Below are positions 1 to 6,516 of a stretch of 9,124 nucleotides of DNA, in pieces. This DNA comes from an uncultured Collinsella sp. (GTDB taxonomy: Bacteria > Actinomycetota > Coriobacteriia > Coriobacteriales > Coriobacteriaceae): NCBI GenBank assembly GCA_959020035.1, contig CAUEQX010000074.1, positions 1 to 9,124 of the forward strand, given 5' to 3'. Below the pieces are notes generated by a model, which worked only from the letters and a program-made list of their open reading frames with translations, was not told the origin of the DNA and searched no databases. A program made the position numbers and the translations under genes. Position 1 is the first letter of the stretch. Every line of letters begins with the position of its first letter.

Positions 1-846
1 CTTTGCTGGGGCAATCGGCACCGTGATCTGTGTCACGTAGGTTGTGGGGTCGTCGCTGATGATGTCGTCGATCAGGGCAATCTCGCGCGAGGGCCCGGCG
101 GGTGTCAGGTTGCGCTCGCGCATATAGCCGAGCAGCTGCTCATAGCGCGTGCCTGCCTGCCCGTGCGTGCCGCGGAAGCTTATGGTCAGGCATCGCGCGG
201 CGGGCCGCGTCTCGACGTCGCCCACGTAATCATCGGTGTTATCGAGCAGCAAAAAGACCTCGTCGTAGCCGTCAAAGTCGCCGGCGGCGAGGCGCTCGGC
301 GCTGATCCCAACGCCCAAGTTGCCCAAGAAGACAAAGGTCTCGTGCTGCCCCTTCTGCAATTGACGAATCTGCCACTCCAGCGCATAGGCGTCGGTAGGA
401 TTGACGCGTTCGCGCAGCACGGCGCAGCGAAGTTCGGGCGCATCGATTGTGCAAATGGTGTCGAGCTTGGTGTTCAGGGCATCGTGAAGCAGCGCAAGCC
501 GGTTATCGATCTTGCGCGACACGCGTTCGAGCTCGCGGCGCTTGCGCTCGATGAGCTCCTGCTGCTGAGCCAGCTGCCGCTGCATAAGGTCCACATCGCG
601 CGTGGTCACAAAATCACGGATTTGCGCGAGTGACAAATCGAGAACGCGCAGGTGGCTGATGGTGTTGAGGGTGGAGAGCTGCCGCGATCCGTAGTAGCGG
701 TACCCACTTGCCGGATCGATGTGCGCCGGGTCCAGCAAGCCCATCTGCTCGTAATGACGTAGCGTCCCCACGCTCAGGTTAAACAGGCGCGCCACCTCGC
801 CAATGCGGAGCAGGCCCTCAGTATGTTCACTTGGCGTGTCGGTCAC
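1..846 (-). CDS. MerR-family transcriptional regulator with GyrI/BmrR-like effector domain (C-terminus cut by window edge)
   Basis: Drug-responsive DNA-binding regulator, probably controlling the adjacent MATE pump. The frame is open from a GTG at 846-844 to base 1 (282 residues seen). AAAGGAG at 860-854, 7 bases upstream, supports the GTG start. Residues 12-80 are a MerR winged helix: IGEVARLFNLSVGTLRHYE, then GLLDPAHIDPASGYRYY, the family hallmark. Residues about 84-125 form a charged, Gln/Glu/Arg-rich dimerisation coiled coil. From about residue 138 a GyrI-like/BmrR-type ligand-binding domain follows. It ends in QITVPI at 273-278, the usual last strand of that fold, so only a few residues are probably missing. 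No Cys-rich metal-binding loop follows the coiled coil, which argues against metal sensing. It is the second gene of a likely MATE-regulator operon (54-base gap). Family assignment is firm; the ligand is unknown. Confidence 0.93.
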   Translation of the reverse strand, partial: MTDTPSEHTEGLLRIGEVARLFNLSVGTLRHYEQMGLLDPAHIDPASGYRYYGSRQLSTLNTISHLRVLDLSLAQIRDFVTTRDVDLMQRQLAQQQELIERKRRELERVSRKIDNRLALLHDALNTKLDTICTIDAPELRCAVLRERVNPTDAYALEWQIRQLQKGQHETFVFLGNLGVGISAERLAAGDFDGYDEVFLLLDNTDDYVGDVETRPAARCLTISFRGTHGQAGTRYEQLLGYMRERNLTPAGPSREIALIDDIISDDPTTYVTQITVPIAPAK

Positions 847-900
847 AGGACCGCTCCTTTCAATGGGGTCGGGGAGGGGCGCCAGGCTCGCGTTGCCCCG

Positions 901-2247
901 CTACGCTGCCAACTTGTCAAAAGCCCCGCGCCGGTTGAGCACGGTAAACGCGATAACACAGATGACTGCCGACAAAATCGATCCGCACGGCGAAGCGATG
1001 CCCATGGGAAACAGCGTGTCGGAATAGGCATTCGACAGCAGCCACGCGCCCGGCACGCGAATGAGCGCCACGGCTAGCACGTTGTGCGCAAAGCCGATGT
1101 AACTCTTGCCATACGCAGCGAAAAAGCCGCTAAAGCAAATGTGGATGCCGGCAAAAATCGCGTCGAAAATGTAGCTGCGCATATAACCGGTGCCGGCCGC
1201 GACTACTGCAGCGTCCTTGGCAAAAAAGCCAATAAACGCCGGAGCCACCAGCCACATCAGCACCTTGATCAGGCAGCCGTACACCACCGAGATCGTCATG
1301 GCGTCCTTGAGCACCTGACGTGCGCGGTCGCCCTTGCCCGCGCCGGCGTTTTGCGCCGTGAGTGCGCTGACGGTAGCGCCCATGGAGCTCGGGACAATGA
1401 ACAAAAAGCTGATCATCTTCTCGACCAGGCCCACGGCGGCGGCGTCGACGAGCCCTCGGTGGTTGGCGATGACGGTGATAAACATAAACGCCACCTGGAT
1501 GCAGCCGTCCTGCACGGCCACGGGCACGCCGATCTTAAGAATGCTGCCGAGCACCTCGGGCTGGGGGCGCAGGTCGCTGCGCTTAACGTGGATGTTCGTG
1601 CGGCGACTCTTGAGCCACACGAGCGCGAGGGCAACGCTGGCCGTCTGGGCGGTTACCGTGCCGAGCGCTGCGCCCACGGGGCCGAGTCCCATGTGGCCGA
1701 TAAACAGAAAGTCGAGCGCGATGTTGATGATGCACGCCACGCCGATCACGTACATAGGCGAGCGCGAATCGCCCAGCCCGCGAAAGATGGCCGAGAGAAT
1801 GTTGTACGCGGCGATAAAGGGAATGCCGATAAAGCAGATACGCAGGTAGGCGGCAGTGCCTTCGACGGCTTCGGCGGGAGTTCCAATGAGCGCCACAATT
1901 TGCGGGCACAGCGCAAGCAAGATGGCGGCCAGCACCACCGAGACACCCATAAAGAGCGTAATGGTGTTGCCGATGGCGGTCTCGGCGCGGTCAAACCGGC
2001 GCGAGCCCACGGCGTGGCCGACGATAACCGTCGTTCCCATGGCCAGGCCCACAAGCGTCACGGTAATGATATAGAGCGTCTGCGCGCCATTGCCCACGGC
2101 GGTGATGCCGGCGGCGCCGCTAAACTGCCCCATCATGTACAGGTCGGCCATGCCGTAGAGCATCTGCAAAAAGTACGAGAGCATATAAGGCAGGGCAAAG
2201 ACCGCGATGGTCTTGAGGACATTGCCACGTGTGAGGTCGTGTTCCAT
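901..2247 (-). CDS. MATE-family multidrug/Na+ (or H+) antiporter
   Basis: Inner-membrane efflux protein of 448 residues, the normal MATE length, with alternating hydrophobic stretches consistent with 12 membrane segments in two pseudo-symmetric halves. The N-terminus (LTRGNVLKTIAVFALPYML) and the Gln of YFLQMLYGMADLYMMG near residue 28 match the family. The hallmark FRGLGDSRSP lies at 155-164. GHAVGSRRFDRAE (77-89) is mirrored in the second half by AQNAGAGKGDRAR (298-310). These are the conserved cytoplasmic loops of the two halves. Such pumps export cationic drugs or metabolites using an ion gradient. The ATG at 2247-2245 has only a weak ribosome-binding site (AGAAAG, 2263-2258). It is the first gene of the operon with the MerR regulator and lies directly behind the MerR-type promoter at 2290-2320. 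Substrate cannot be read from sequence; a cationic drug fits the regulator type. Confidence 0.95.
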   Translation of the reverse strand: MEHDLTRGNVLKTIAVFALPYMLSYFLQMLYGMADLYMMGQFSGAAGITAVGNGAQTLYIITVTLVGLAMGTTVIVGHAVGSRRFDRAETAIGNTITLFMGVSVVLAAILLALCPQIVALIGTPAEAVEGTAAYLRICFIGIPFIAAYNILSAIFRGLGDSRSPMYVIGVACIINIALDFLFIGHMGLGPVGAALGTVTAQTASVALALVWLKSRRTNIHVKRSDLRPQPEVLGSILKIGVPVAVQDGCIQVAFMFITVIANHRGLVDAAAVGLVEKMISFLFIVPSSMGATVSALTAQNAGAGKGDRARQVLKDAMTISVVYGCLIKVLMWLVAPAFIGFFAKDAAVVAAGTGYMRSYIFDAIFAGIHICFSGFFAAYGKSYIGFAHNVLAVALIRVPGAWLLSNAYSDTLFPMGIASPCGSILSAVICVIAFTVLNRRGAFDKLAA

Positions 2248-2289
2248 GGGCGAGGCACTTTCTGGCTGGGTTTGTTTACGTACCAGTGT

Positions 2290-2320
2290 AGTGAAAACCC
2301 TACAACGATTGTAGAGTCAA
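2290..2320 (-). promoter_or_regulatory. MerR-type promoter/operator of the MATE-merR operon
   Basis: Read on the minus strand: -35 TTGACT (2320-2315), a 19-bp spacer, then TTCACT (2295-2290) as -10. The spacer carries the perfect dyad CTACAA-cga-TTGTAG (plus-strand coordinates 2300-2314). The dyad extends outward with one mismatch to 2297 and 2317. MerR-family activators characteristically use overlong 19-20 bp spacers with the operator dyad between the boxes, untwisting DNA to activate. Layout, strand and position, about 43 bases before the MATE start codon, make this the likely site for the regulator at 1-846. Because that regulator is second in the operon, it would control its own expression. 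Confidence 0.85.
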
Positions 2321-2400
2321 GGTTATTGATGACGACGGTGCGAAAAAAAGTCACGCTCCAAGCACGATGCTTTGACCCCTCCGTGCCCCTCACCTCGCCT

Positions 2401-2467
2401 CAAACCATCACAACATTCGACGTTTTTTGCCAAAATCGGGAAAAGCATCGGATGTTGTGATGGTTTT
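2401..2467. repeat. Long structured palindromic repeat, copy 1 (upstream of the nuclease-like gene)
   Basis: Arms AAACCATCACAACATTCGA (2402-2420) and 2448-2466 are inverted repeats, pairing at 18 of 19 positions plus one T/G position (2417/2451). The 27-base centre (2421-2447) holds a smaller stem: CG plus TTTT against AAAA plus CG, one mismatch, loop TGCC. It also holds an unpaired 3' stretch GGAAAAGCA. Copy 2 at 3643-3709 has the same centre at 25 of 27 positions in the same orientation. This copy lies between a minus-strand promoter and a plus-strand gene start, so no plus-strand gene ends here. That makes a simple terminator role unlikely. It is more likely a dispersed palindromic element or an operator. 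The rest of 2468-2567 shows only a small dyad, CGCAC/GTGCG at 2501-2516. Confidence 0.9.
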
Positions 2468-2567
2468 TCTACCACTCGACCGGGTGGAATCGCTTTCTTG
2501 CGCACGAAGGTGTGCGGACCCGTGGGCAGGGGAATAAGGTTGGTTATCCGACTCCATTGGAGGGCTC

Positions 2568-3605
2568 ATGGACCTGCCGATCGTCCTGTCCCATAAGACT
2601 GCCTGGCTGTACCACAACGTGGCGCGCCCGTCCGAGCCGCTCTCGCGAGCAAGCAGCCTATACGATGAGGACTCGCTTGCTAACGAGGCGGAGCCGACCG
2701 CGGGCCTGCCCAAATTGGGACTCGATGCCAAGGGGCTGAGGGCTTCAACGGCAGTTGGAATCGTTACCGACTATCTGGTTTCGCTCGGTATTCCACGAGA
2801 AGAGCTCGATCATATCGACACGCTCGTCAACTTCGATTTTGAGCGCTCGACGCCGGCTGGATTTAGGTGCCACGTGTTTGGGGCGCCGGTAGCTCCAGGC
2901 CATCTTATCGAGGTGGCAGAGGGCCTTCTGGTGGTTGATGAGGCCATGTGCTTTGTCCAAGCGGGTTCGTGGATGAGCGAGCCCGAGCAGCTGGAATATG
3001 GCTACGAAATCTGTGCCCGATACCATTTGAATCATCTGTCGACAGGCGATTATATCGAGATGGGGCAGAGGTATACCGTTGCCGACTTGATTGCCTATTG
3101 CAATGAGAACCGATCTCGTCAGGGGGCTATACGCGCGGCCGCCGTGCTCAAGCGCGTGCACGATGGCGCGCGATCGCCTATGGAGACAGCCACCGCAATC
3201 ATGGTCGTAGCGAAACGTTCCCAGGGAGGGCTGGGATGCGCCAAGATCGAGCTCAACCATCGGGTCGATGTTCCCAACGAGTTCAAGTATCTCGCAAAGG
3301 CCGGGTATTTCGAGATCGACGTATATGCGCCTGCGAGCGGTACGGGGATTGAATACAACGGCTCGGACCATCTTGATAAACAGCGCAGTGCGTCGGATGC
3401 GGAGCGCATGACCGTGCTGAGCGCGCTGGGCTTTAGGATGATCGTCCTCACCGGGACTCAGTTTGCCCACCAGCTGCAATTGCACCGGGCGATGAACGCC
3501 ATCGCGCTCGCTATGGGCCTTAAGTGCGACCGAAGCGAGACATTCCAGAAACGTCAGAACGACCTGCGAGAATTCGTGATTCGGCACTGGAATGGTAGCC
3601 TCTAG
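2568..3605 (+). CDS. Solitary AbiEi/DUF559-like protein with PD-(D/E)XK-type C-terminal domain
   Basis: Protein of 345 residues; exact function not recognised. The C-terminal part resembles the DUF559/Vsr-like nuclease fold found at the end of AbiEi-type proteins. SPMETATAI (203-211) supplies a helix Glu, E206. FEIDVYAP (248-255) supplies Asp D251. GIEYNGSDH (260-268) supplies E262 with N264 and H268. A Leu-Thr-x-x-Gln strand (294-298) follows. E206, D251 and E262 would be the acidic active-site set; the usual Lys of ExK is replaced by Asn. The middle region (about 99-152: CHVFGAPVAP, then VVDEAMCFVQAG and YGYEICARY) matches the AbiEi-like middle domain. I see no clear winged helix at the N-terminus, where AbiEi antitoxins carry one. 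No AbiEii-like toxin gene lies beside it. The start is ATG at 2568 behind GGAGG (2559-2563, 4-base spacing). The gene stands alone, bracketed by the 67-bp hairpins. Alternatives: a domesticated DNA-binding protein or an orphan defence nuclease. The fold call is moderately sure; activity is not. Confidence 0.85.
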   Translation: MDLPIVLSHKTAWLYHNVARPSEPLSRASSLYDEDSLANEAEPTAGLPKLGLDAKGLRASTAVGIVTDYLVSLGIPREELDHIDTLVNFDFERSTPAGFRCHVFGAPVAPGHLIEVAEGLLVVDEAMCFVQAGSWMSEPEQLEYGYEICARYHLNHLSTGDYIEMGQRYTVADLIAYCNENRSRQGAIRAAAVLKRVHDGARSPMETATAIMVVAKRSQGGLGCAKIELNHRVDVPNEFKYLAKAGYFEIDVYAPASGTGIEYNGSDHLDKQRSASDAERMTVLSALGFRMIVLTGTQFAHQLQLHRAMNAIALAMGLKCDRSETFQKRQNDLREFVIRHWNGSL

Positions 3606-3642
3606 GGGCGTTCTGGCCCTTCTGCGGGGCGCTGTGGGCAGG

Positions 3643-3709
3643 CAGACCATCACAACATTCGACGTTTTTCGCCAAAAACGGGAAAAGCATCGAATGTTGT
3701 GATGGTCTG
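3643..3709. repeat. Long structured palindromic repeat, copy 2 (downstream of the nuclease-like gene)
   Basis: A perfect 20-bp inverted repeat: CAGACCATCACAACATTCGA (3643-3662) against 3690-3709, with a 27-base centre. The centre contains a perfect inner stem, CGTTTTT (3663-3669) with AAAAACG (3674-3680), closed by a CGCC loop. The 9-base stretch GGAAAAGCA (3681-3689) is left unpaired on one side. Compared with copy 1, the outer stem differs by A to G on the left (3645) and T to C on the right (3707), a compensatory pair. The T/G position of copy 1 is a T/A pair here. It starts 38 bases after the stop codon of the nuclease-like gene. It could help end transcription there, but there is no T-run directly after the stem (next bases TGTTGAGG). 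Confidence 0.92.
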
Positions 3710-3792
3710 TGTTGAGGATGGGCTTGGGAAGCCGGTCTTGCTCGAAGCGACCTGTCCTGTCGTACGGGTGTCGGCATAAATCTGTCGTGGGG

Positions 3793-3798
3793 TATTAT
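3793..3798 (+). promoter_or_regulatory. Candidate -10 box of the moaA operon promoter
   Basis: TATTAT (3793-3798) stands out in a GC-rich stretch about 41 bases before the moaA GTG start. No good -35 is visible 16-18 bases upstream (only GTCGGC-like sequence around 3770). I looked for a molybdenum cofactor riboswitch, the known leader element of some moaA genes, and saw no structure I could support between here and 3838. Confidence 0.3.
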
Positions 3799-3838
3799 GT
3801 TTTCCGAAGAATAAAACGCCGCGTGAGGGGAGGGCTGC

Positions 3839-4894
3839 GTGGACGGGCACGTGCAACATGACGGCTTTGGTCGCGATATCAACTACCTGCGCATTGCCGT
3901 TACCGACAAGTGCAATTTCCGCTGCATTTACTGCATGCCTGCCGACGGCGTGGCGCCGCGCGCACACGACGAGCTGCTCAGCGCCGAGGAAATCGCCCGT
4001 TTTGTGCGTCTGGTGGCGGGGGAGGGCATTCGCCGCGTGCGCCTGACGGGTGGCGAGCCGCTGGTCAGCCGCCGCATTATTCCGCTCATTCGCGACATCC
4101 GCGCTATTCCTCAGATCGAGGACATCTCGCTCACCACCAACGGCGCCCTGCTGCCCAAGCTGGCGCCGCAGCTCAAAGACGCCGGGCTCGACCGCGTCAA
4201 CATTTCACTCGACACACTCGACCCCACGCTCTTCGGAAAGATCACGCGCCTAGGTCGGCTCGAGCAAACCATGGCTGGCATCGATGCGCCGCTAACCTGG
4301 GGCTTTGAGCCGGTTAAGGTCAACTGTGTGGTGGTCCGCCGCCTCAACCAGGACGTAGCGGCCCTCGCGCGCCTGACCGTTGACCGTCCCATTCACCTGC
4401 GCTTTATTGAATACATGCCCATCGGCGACGAGCACACGAGCTCGCATTGCGCCGTGGACCCGCATGCGCCCACGCTCAATCCCGAGCTGTGGGACGCGAG
4501 CGATACCGTGCCGAGTGACGAGTTGCGGGCGCGCATCAATGCCGGGGCCGCCGCGGTGGGACTGGGCGAGCTCGAGCCGCTCGACATCAACGACGCTCCT
4601 GCCGGCGCGGGCCCTGCGCGCTATTGGCACTTTCCGGGCGCGGCGGGAACGGTCGGCTTTATTAGCGCCATGTCCAATCATTTTTGTGCGAATTGCAACC
4701 GTCTGCGCCTGACGGCCGATGGCAACGTGCGTCCGTGCCTGTTCAGCGATGCCGAGTATTCGGTGCGTGAGGCGCTGCGCCGTGGTGATGATATGCAGGT
4801 ACTTTCGATTTGGCGCGATGCCGTGGCCCACAAACCGCAGGAACACGCGATAATTGAGGGCACGCAACGATTTATGTCCCAAATCGGAGGATGA
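3839..4894 (+). CDS. moaA: GTP 3',8-cyclase MoaA
   Basis: Radical S-adenosylmethionine enzyme for the first step of molybdenum cofactor synthesis. It converts GTP to 3',8-cyclo-7,8-dihydroguanosine triphosphate, the substrate of MoaC. The protein has 351 residues. The N-terminal cluster motif is TDKCNFRCIYCMP, with C25, C29 and C32 binding the SAM-coordinating 4Fe-4S cluster. GGEP is at 71-74 in the SAM-binding region. The C-terminal second cluster ligands are C283, C286 (HFCANCNRLRL) and C300 (VRPCLF). The chain ends in Gly-Gly, the conserved MoaA tail needed for catalysis in studied members. All key residues are present. The GTG start at 3839 is chosen because GAGGGGAGGG (3825-3834) precedes it at 4-base spacing; an in-frame GTG at 3851 is possible but lacks this support. 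It is the first gene of a two-gene operon, with moaC-mobB only 4 bases after its stop. Confidence 0.97.
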   Translation: MDGHVQHDGFGRDINYLRIAVTDKCNFRCIYCMPADGVAPRAHDELLSAEEIARFVRLVAGEGIRRVRLTGGEPLVSRRIIPLIRDIRAIPQIEDISLTTNGALLPKLAPQLKDAGLDRVNISLDTLDPTLFGKITRLGRLEQTMAGIDAPLTWGFEPVKVNCVVVRRLNQDVAALARLTVDRPIHLRFIEYMPIGDEHTSSHCAVDPHAPTLNPELWDASDTVPSDELRARINAGAAAVGLGELEPLDINDAPAGAGPARYWHFPGAAGTVGFISAMSNHFCANCNRLRLTADGNVRPCLFSDAEYSVREALRRGDDMQVLSIWRDAVAHKPQEHAIIEGTQRFMSQIGG

Positions 4895-4898
4895 TCAT

Positions 4899-6203
4899 AT
4901 GGCCAAGAGCAGGTACGCCGATGCCACCAAGGCCGCTCGCAGGGCCGCGATGTCTGCCCACAAAGTCACGGCTGCGGCGAATGCTGACAGCGACGCCGTC
5001 GCAGCCGCGCAGCCGACTGCCGGTGCTGCCACCGAGCCCGCCCGTGACGCCCGTCGTGACGAGCTGACGCACGTGGACGCCAAGGGCGAGGTACGCATGG
5101 TCGACGTGTCCGACAAGGCCGAGACCCACCGCATCGCCATCGCCGAGGGCACCATCCTCATGCATCCCGAGACGCAGGCCATGGTGCTGCAGGACCGCGC
5201 CAAAAAGGGCGACGTGCTTGCCTGCGCACGCGTGGCGGGCATCATGGCCATCAAGCGCACGAGCGACATCATTCCCATGTGCCATCCGTTGCTCATTACC
5301 AAGAGCAAGTGCGACATTGCGCCCATCGCTCCGGCGGGGACGCCTGTCGAGGATATGCCCGAGGGCTGGACGCCGGCGCGCGCGGACGGGCAGGTTGGCT
5401 TTCACGTACTGGTTACGGCGGGCGTGACGGGCAAGACGGGTATCGAGATGGAGGCGTTGACCGGCGCGAGTGCCGCGTGCCTTACGATCTATGACATGTG
5501 CAAGGCGGTCGATCGCGGCATGGAGATCGTCGACGTGCGCCTGCTGCACAAGGAGGGCGGCCGCTCGGGCGTGTGGGATCGCGCAGAGCGTCAGGCCGCT
5601 GCTGTTGAGGCCGTGGCCGCTGACGGTGCCGCACCCGCGAGCGCACCCGTCGCCGTCGCACCCGCAGCTCCGGCCCCGGCCGTCCCCGCGATCGCGTTTA
5701 TCGGCTACCAAAACTCGGGCAAGACCACGCTCGTCGAGAAGGTCATTGCCGAGCTCACCCGCCGCGGCCTGCGCGTGGGTTCGCTCAAGCATCATGGGCA
5801 TCACGGCTTTGATATCGATGTGCCCGCTAAGGACACCTGGCGCCATCACCAAGCCGGATCCAAGCACGTGGGCCTCATCTGCGCTACGCGCTGGGCGGAG
5901 TACGCCGACACGCGCGAGGAGGACGAGATGCCCGCGCGCGAGCTGCTGTCGCGCTACAACGATGTCGATGTGGTGATCATCGAGGGCTACAAGACCGAGG
6001 GCTTCGACAACATCGTGGTCGCGCGCTCCGGTGTCGACCGCCTGCGCGGCAAGAGCTCGCTCGACCTGGTCGACGGTCACACGCTGGCCCTTGCCTGCAA
6101 CGAGGCCCTGGCGCGTCAGGCCTTCGACGCCGGCTTTGCAACCAGAGCCATCAACATCAACGACGCCCGAGCCATCTGCGACCTTATCCAAGACCATCTT
6201 TAA
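4899..6203 (+). CDS. moaC-mobB: Fused cyclic pyranopterin monophosphate synthase MoaC and MobB GTP-binding protein
   Basis: Bifunctional molybdenum cofactor protein of 434 residues. Residues about 54-228 are MoaC, which rearranges the MoaA product to cyclic pyranopterin monophosphate. Visible motifs are KKGDVLACARVAGIMAIKRT, MCHPL with H129, IYDMCKA with D199 and K202, and KEGGRSG with K218. These match the His, Asp and two Lys catalytic residues known from E. coli MoaC. Residues 229-262 are an Ala/Pro/Val-rich flexible linker. Residues 263-434 are MobB, a P-loop protein that assists attachment of the nucleotide to the cofactor. It has Walker A GYQNSGKTT (269-277, K275) and LKHHGHHGFDID followed by KDTWRHHQAGS, the MobB signature. 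The first 53 residues are an Ala-rich, low-complexity extension absent from typical MoaC. ATG at 4899 is preferred over an upstream TTG at 4854 because GGAGG (4886-4890) sits 8 bases before it. Both domains look intact. MobA, MoaD/E and MoeA are not in the window. Confidence 0.95.
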   Translation: MAKSRYADATKAARRAAMSAHKVTAAANADSDAVAAAQPTAGAATEPARDARRDELTHVDAKGEVRMVDVSDKAETHRIAIAEGTILMHPETQAMVLQDRAKKGDVLACARVAGIMAIKRTSDIIPMCHPLLITKSKCDIAPIAPAGTPVEDMPEGWTPARADGQVGFHVLVTAGVTGKTGIEMEALTGASAACLTIYDMCKAVDRGMEIVDVRLLHKEGGRSGVWDRAERQAAAVEAVAADGAAPASAPVAVAPAAPAPAVPAIAFIGYQNSGKTTLVEKVIAELTRRGLRVGSLKHHGHHGFDIDVPAKDTWRHHQAGSKHVGLICATRWAEYADTREEDEMPARELLSRYNDVDVVIIEGYKTEGFDNIVVARSGVDRLRGKSSLDLVDGHTLALACNEALARQAFDAGFATRAININDARAICDLIQDHL

Positions 6204-6216
6204 GGCTTGGCGCTGC

Positions 6217-6316
6217 GCCGGCCCCAAGCACCCCATCTCGCCCCTCAAGCCGTCGCTCGCGTACCAAAGTACGCGTCGCTCCTCTTTCGGGGCGACCTGG
6301 GGCACTTGGAACCGGC
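6217..6316. other. Long imperfect palindrome downstream of moaC-mobB
   Basis: Bases 6217-6244 and 6289-6316 are imperfect inverted repeats, 22 of 28 positions complementary by hand alignment. The centre holds CGCGTAC (6258-6264), loop CAAA, GTACGCG (6269-6275). It begins 13 bases after the moaC-mobB stop codon. It may act as part of a transcription end or be a relic of a palindromic mobile element. The GC-rich composition makes some pairing likely by chance, so the overall fold is tentative; only the central 7-bp stem is exact. Confidence 0.45.
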
Positions 6317-6331
6317 TCGCTGCGTTGCCAT

Positions 6332-6368
6332 AACCTGCCAAAAAGGGACAGGTTTATTTTGGCAGGTT
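6332..6368. repeat. Short hairpin repeat, family 2, copy A
   Basis: Perfect 12-bp stem AACCTGCCAAAA (6332-6343) with TTTTGGCAGGTT (6357-6368) and loop AGGGACAGGTTTA. Together with copies B and C it shares AAAGGG followed by a CAG-containing loop. It lies 128 bases after moaC-mobB. The T-rich bases after the stem (TTATC) are a poor terminator tail, so a repeat identity is preferred, with possible termination as a side effect. Confidence 0.75.
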
Positions 6369-6389
6369 TTATCTGGGCAAACGTCACTT

Positions 6390-6426
6390 CCACCACAAAG
6401 GGGCCAGGCACCTTTGTGGTGGTTTT
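6390..6426 (+). terminator. Short hairpin repeat, family 2, copy B, followed by TTTT (possible intrinsic terminator)
   Basis: Perfect 12-bp stem CCACCACAAAGG (6390-6401) with CCTTTGTGGTGG (6411-6422), a 9-base loop GGCCAGGCA, then TTTT. It could end transcription of the moaA operon before the HAD gene. It is closely related to copy C at 7353-7383, which has the same loop length and one compensatory stem change. It is therefore also a dispersed repeat and not only a local terminator. Confidence 0.6.
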
Positions 6427-6451
6427 GCGCCAAAGCGCCCCGTGTCCGCCT

Positions 6452-6460
6452 TGGTATACC
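6452..6460 (+). promoter_or_regulatory. Candidate extended -10 promoter of the HAD gene
   Basis: TGG plus TATACC (6452-6460) reads as an extended -10 element, centred in the short palindrome TGGTATACCA (6452-6461), about 57 bases before the HAD start codon. No clear -35 is present at 17 bases. The palindrome could instead be a small operator. Confidence 0.3.
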
Positions 6461-6516
6461 ATGTACGCCGTTTGCGAATACACCCCACACCGCCGCACAA
6501 CCCAGAAAGGCCCCCC

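Noticed and set aside
1084..2460. Long plus-strand open frame antisense to the MATE gene
   Set aside because: Its product is charged and low in complexity with no family likeness, has no ribosome-binding site, and mirrors the GC-rich codon pattern of the real MATE gene.
2401..2467. Copy 1 of the 67-bp palindrome as an ordinary transcription terminator
   Set aside because: No plus-strand gene ends upstream of it, and the minus-strand MATE gene begins there, so there is no coding transcript for it to end; a repeat or operator role fits better.
2745..3653. Minus-strand open frame of 302 codons opposite the nuclease-like gene
   Set aside because: No ribosome-binding site or domain is seen, while the plus-strand protein shows conserved family motifs and a good ribosome-binding site.
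2401..3709. The repeat-flanked segment as a two-repeat CRISPR array or composite transposon
   Set aside because: Two copies 1.2 kb apart are not a CRISPR array, the gene between is not a recognisable transposase, and no target-site duplication is visible at the outer edges.
3710..3838. Molybdenum cofactor riboswitch upstream of moaA
   Set aside because: The leader is short, and I could not find the extended conserved stems expected of that riboswitch.
4872..6341. Minus-strand open frame of 489 codons opposite moaC-mobB
   Set aside because: It is a shadow of the strongly GC-biased third codon positions of moaC-mobB, which has clear motifs along its whole length.
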